Assembly: GCA_002424635.1 (NCBI GenBank)
Contig: DIKT01000051.1
Span: 1-8,069, forward strand
Direction of reading: 5' to 3'
DNA: 8,069 bases
Source of the DNA: Desulfobulbaceae bacterium UBA5611
GTDB lineage: Bacteria > Desulfobacterota > Desulfobulbia > Desulfobulbales > Desulfocapsaceae
Under the pieces are notes generated by a model, which was given only the letters and a program-made list of their open reading frames with translations, made no database searches and had not been told where the DNA came from. This document shows positions 5,248 to 8,069 of the stretch, piece by piece (positions within the stretch are counted from its first letter, which is position 1; every line of letters begins with the position of its first letter). The position numbers were made by a program, and so were the translations under genes.

Positions 5248-7152
5248 TTATCTTTTCATCAGGTCCATAGCGGCACTGATAATGGAAGGAGAGTCCAGGC
5301 CGCTGTTCTTCCACAAAGTTTTCTGGGGGCCATGTTCAATGAACTGATCAGGATGGGCCAGGATCATCGTTTTAACCTGAAACAGGTGACGTTCTGCCAG
5401 CAGTTCGAGAACGGAGCTGCCCCAACCGCCCTGCCTGACATTATCCTCAATGGTAATGACCCGGCCGGTCTGTTCCGCCCAGAAAGAGATGAGGTCGCCA
5501 TCGAGGGGCTTGATAAAGCGCGGATTAATGACCGCCGCATCTATGCCTAATTTCTGCAGGCCCTCAGCCGCCCGTAAAGCCGGATAAACCCGGTTGCCGA
5601 TGGGCAGCAGCAGGATATCCTGTCCTTCCCGCAGTACTTCTCCCTTGCCGAATTCCAGTTTTTTCAGGTCATCTGCCAGCGTCACATCCTCGCCTGCCCC
5701 TCGAGGATAGCGTACCCCGCAAGGGCCATGGTGAAAGATGGCAGTATAGAGCATGTGCTGCAGCTCATCTTCATCTTTCGGGGCCATATAGCTGAAATTG
5801 GGGATAAAGCGCAGAAAGGAGATATCAAAAACCCCATGATGGGTAGGGCCGTCATCACCAACCACGCCGCAGCGGTCAATAGCAAGGGTGACCGGCAGGT
5901 TGGGCAGACAGACATCATGAATGATCTGATCCAGGGAGCGTTGAAAGAAAGAAGAATAGATCGCCACTACCGGTAGAATTCCTTCCAGGGCCAGACCGGC
6001 GGCAAAGGTGACCGCATGCTGCTCGGCAATCCCGACATCAAAAAAACGGTCGGGAAATTCTTTGGCAAAACCGCTCAGGCCAGTGCCGGCCGGCATGGCA
6101 GCCGAGATGGCCGCAATCCGGCGATCAGTTCGGGCCAGCTTGATCATGGTATTGCCGAAGACCTTGGTGTAACTGATGGATTCTTTTACGGGCTTGGGAA
6201 TACCGGTTTTACGATCAAAAGGGCCAACACCATGATAGTTGCCTGGTTTGTCTTCGGCCGGCTGATAGCCTTTGCCTTTGGTGGTCAGGACATGGACCAG
6301 TACCGGGCCATCAAGATTGTCGCGGACATTCTCCAGGGTTGCAATCAGGTCATCAAGCTTATGGCCGGGGATGGGGCCGACATAATAGAATTTCAAGGCC
6401 TCAAAGAGCATACCGGGGGTAAAAAAACTCTTGATATTTTCTTCACTCTTCTTGAGGACACTCAGGATATTATCGCCAATGCCAGGCATGTCACGCAGTT
6501 TGGTCGCGATATGGTTGCGGATCTGGCTGATGGTCTTACCGGTCATCTTGCGGTTTAGGAAGCTGGAGAGGGCTCCGACGTTTGGTGAGATGGACATCTC
6601 ATTATCATTAAGAATAACAATGAGATTCTTATCCAGATGACCAGCCTGGTTTAAGGCCTCAAAAGCCATACCGGTGGTCATCGAGCCATCACCGATCACG
6701 GCAATCACACGACTGTCATCACCTTTGAGATCTTTGGCAAGCGACATGCCGAGGGCGGCAGAAATGGAGGTGCCGGCATGACCGGTTTCCAGGGCGTCAT
6801 ATTCACTCTCATTGAACTTAGGAAAACCGCTCATACCCTTATATTGACGGAGGGTATGGAATTGTTCCTGTCTACCTGTGAGTAGTTTATGGGCATAGCA
6901 TTGATGACCGACATCCCAGATCAGCTTGTCTTGCGGGGTATTAAAAACATGGTGCAGAGCCAAGGTCAACTCCACCACGCCGAGGCTTGGTGCTAAATGA
7001 CCTCCGGTCTCAGCCACGGTGTCGATGATGGTTTCCCGGATATCCCGGGCTATGCTTTCAAGTTCAGGGACGCAGAGAGGGCGCAAGTCTTGTGGCGACT
7101 TGATATCTTTGAGTCTGACAGTTATCTGTTCAGGAGTAAGGCTTGTCAACAT
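5248..7152 (-). CDS. dxs: 1-deoxy-D-xylulose-5-phosphate synthase
   Basis: This thiamine-diphosphate enzyme condenses pyruvate with glyceraldehyde 3-phosphate to 1-deoxy-D-xylulose 5-phosphate, the entry step of the MEP isoprenoid pathway, also feeding thiamine and pyridoxal synthesis. The 634 residues match the family length (about 620-640) and show no gap. Visible motifs include GGHLAPSLG with His52, and VGHQ with His83. The diphosphate/Mg site is GDGS at 154-157 with Asp155 and LNDNEMSIS at 181-189 with Asn184. VGIAEQHA (373-380) contains catalytic Glu377. Phosphate-binding candidates are Arg405 (QRSLDQ), Arg427 (DRCGVVGDDG) and Arg484 (RYPRG). The ATG at 7152 is the best start by homology, but no Shine-Dalgarno sequence precedes it. 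It follows ispA on the same strand with an 89-base gap, the usual proteobacterial order. A possible own promoter lies in that gap. Confidence 0.97.
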   Translation of the reverse strand: MLTSLTPEQITVRLKDIKSPQDLRPLCVPELESIARDIRETIIDTVAETGGHLAPSLGVVELTLALHHVFNTPQDKLIWDVGHQCYAHKLLTGRQEQFHTLRQYKGMSGFPKFNESEYDALETGHAGTSISAALGMSLAKDLKGDDSRVIAVIGDGSMTTGMAFEALNQAGHLDKNLIVILNDNEMSISPNVGALSSFLNRKMTGKTISQIRNHIATKLRDMPGIGDNILSVLKKSEENIKSFFTPGMLFEALKFYYVGPIPGHKLDDLIATLENVRDNLDGPVLVHVLTTKGKGYQPAEDKPGNYHGVGPFDRKTGIPKPVKESISYTKVFGNTMIKLARTDRRIAAISAAMPAGTGLSGFAKEFPDRFFDVGIAEQHAVTFAAGLALEGILPVVAIYSSFFQRSLDQIIHDVCLPNLPVTLAIDRCGVVGDDGPTHHGVFDISFLRFIPNFSYMAPKDEDELQHMLYTAIFHHGPCGVRYPRGAGEDVTLADDLKKLEFGKGEVLREGQDILLLPIGNRVYPALRAAEGLQKLGIDAAVINPRFIKPLDGDLISFWAEQTGRVITIEDNVRQGGWGSSVLELLAERHLFQVKTMILAHPDQFIEHGPQKTLWKNSGLDSPSIISAAMDLMKR

Positions 7153-7205
7153 TGTGGCAATAATCGTGTTAAGTTTTAACAGCTGGATTTAATGATGGTC
7201 TTTTT

Positions 7206-7233
7206 TTTATACAAGAATTAATTATTCTGTCGG
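7206..7233 (-). promoter_or_regulatory. Candidate internal promoter for dxs
   Basis: In the ispA-dxs gap the minus strand reads CCGACA (7233-7228), a 16-base spacer, then TATAAA (7211-7206), matching consensus at four and five of six positions. The spacer carries an imperfect dyad with arms AGAAT and ATTCT. The start would be near 7199, giving a leader of about 47 bases. It would allow dxs expression independent of ispA, but the region is AT-rich and a chance match is possible. Confidence 0.35.
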
Positions 7234-7241
7234 ACATTTTT

Positions 7242-8069
7242 TTAATGGGAACGGGTATAAATATATTGGGCAATGGCTCGTAAGGGATCTGCTTTTTCAT
7301 CAAATATGACCAGGGCGGATTCGGCCTCTTCTACTGCTGCTCTGGCTTTGTTCCTGGTGGCATCGATACCGAAAAAAGCAGGATAGGTGGCCTTGCCTCT
7401 ACTGGCATCGCTGCCGGCAGTCTTGCCAAGTTGTTCTGTAGAGGCAGTGACGTCCAGGAGATCATCAACAATCTGGAAGGCCAGACCCACCTGTTCACCG
7501 TATCTGCTCAGGGCTTCTTGCTGTGTCTGGTCGGCTCCGGCTCCGATGGCCCCGGCCAGTATCGAGGCGGTAATCAAGGCCCCGGTCTTGCGGTGATGAA
7601 TGGTACGCAGGGTAGCAAAAGGCAGTTCCTGGTTCTCATGGGCGATATCCAGCGCCTGGCCGCCGACCATGCCGAGCGAGCCTGCCGCTTGAGCAATGAT
7701 GTGAATGATTGCCAGTTGTTGGTCGGCAGGCAGGGTACTTTGTTTACTGTCACTGAGCAGGTCAAAGGCCCAGGTCAGCAGGCCGTCTCCGGCCAGAATC
7801 GCGCCGGCCTCGCCAAAGAGGATATGATTGGTGGGCTTGCCGCGGCGCAGGTCATCATTATCCATGGCCGGCAGATCGTCATGGATCAGAGAATAGGTAT
7901 GGATGCATTCCAGCGCACAGGCAATGGGCAACAGATTGCTGTCTGGATCCGGCCGCTTTTCAATGGCCTGACCTGCCGCCAGGCAGAGAATAGGCCGGAT
8001 GCGTTTGCCGCCGGCAAACAGGCTGTAACGCATGGCCTCAATATGACCGGCAAAGGTGCCATTTTCAAT
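7242..8069 (-). CDS. ispA: Farnesyl diphosphate synthase, 5' end cut by window
   Basis: A trans-prenyl diphosphate synthase that adds isopentenyl diphosphate to dimethylallyl and geranyl diphosphate to give farnesyl diphosphate. The frame is open to the window edge: codons before the ATG at 8033 read GTFAGHIEA, typical family sequence, so that ATG is internal. The visible 275 residues lack roughly the first 20-25. Numbered from that ATG, the landmarks are GGKRIRP (8-14) for substrate binding, the first Asp-rich motif DDLPAMD (52-58) followed by RRGKPT, HRKTGAL (147-153), and the second Asp-rich motif DDLLD (190-194). The two-residue insertion in the first motif and Tyr48 five residues before it fit bacterial farnesyl rather than longer-chain synthases. 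The likely upstream partner, xseB, is outside the window. dxs follows downstream. Confidence 0.93.
   Translation of the reverse strand: MENGTFAGHIEAMRYSLFAGGKRIRPILCLAAGQAIEKRPDPDSNLLPIACALECIHTYSLIHDDLPAMDNDDLRRGKPTNHILFGEAGAILAGDGLLTWAFDLLSDSKQSTLPADQQLAIIHIIAQAAGSLGMVGGQALDIAHENQELPFATLRTIHHRKTGALITASILAGAIGAGADQTQQEALSRYGEQVGLAFQIVDDLLDVTASTEQLGKTAGSDASRGKATYPAFFGIDATRNKARAAVEEAESALVIFDEKADPLRAIAQYIYTRSH

Noticed and set aside
6016..6558. 180-residue plus-strand open frame inside dxs
   Set aside because: It lies wholly antisense to a well-conserved dxs coding region and its product resembles no family; it is a shadow of dxs codon structure.

Overview
The window reads as an ordinary chromosomal stretch of a Gram-negative bacterium. 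The protein styles and gene set (an ispA-dxs pair, an E. coli-like GabD, a response-regulator adenylyl cyclase, an exported Sel1-repeat protein, a small lipoprotein) would fit a sulfate-reducing delta-proteobacterium (Desulfobacterota, Desulfobulbales-like). That placement is an impression from sequence style, not a demonstrated result. Genes are of moderate GC and the intergenic gaps are clearly AT-rich. I see no mobile element, CRISPR array, tRNA, rRNA or sign of recent transfer.

Left part (1-2054): a possible terminator of an off-window plus-strand gene is followed by a 72-residue protein of unknown function on the minus strand. An AT-rich divergent gap separates it from a plus-strand gene for a phospho-receiver domain fused to a class III adenylyl cyclase. 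That gene ends convergently, across a perfect hairpin, against a minus-strand S4-type RNA-binding protein.

Middle (2055-3835): a 326-base gap between the divergent S4 gene and gabD holds several inverted repeats. It ends in a terminator-like hairpin with a T tract only about 30 bases before the gabD start codon, a geometry that suggests attenuation or an unannotated small RNA. gabD encodes succinate-semialdehyde dehydrogenase with intact catalytic and substrate-carboxylate residues, but with Ser-Cys in place of the usual Pro-Trp before the oxyanion Asn.

Right part (3836-8069): a single-gene lipoprotein unit with a recognisable promoter and a strong terminator is followed by a secreted Sel1-repeat protein. 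The latter runs tail to tail, with a 12-base gap, into dxs. dxs and the 5'-truncated ispA lie on the minus strand in the order ispA-dxs. DXS opens the non-mevalonate isoprenoid route and IspA condenses its C5 products into farnesyl diphosphate, so together they supply precursors for quinone side chains and undecaprenyl lipids.

No wholly new system is evident. The most interesting places are the gabD leader and the unusual GabD active-site motif.
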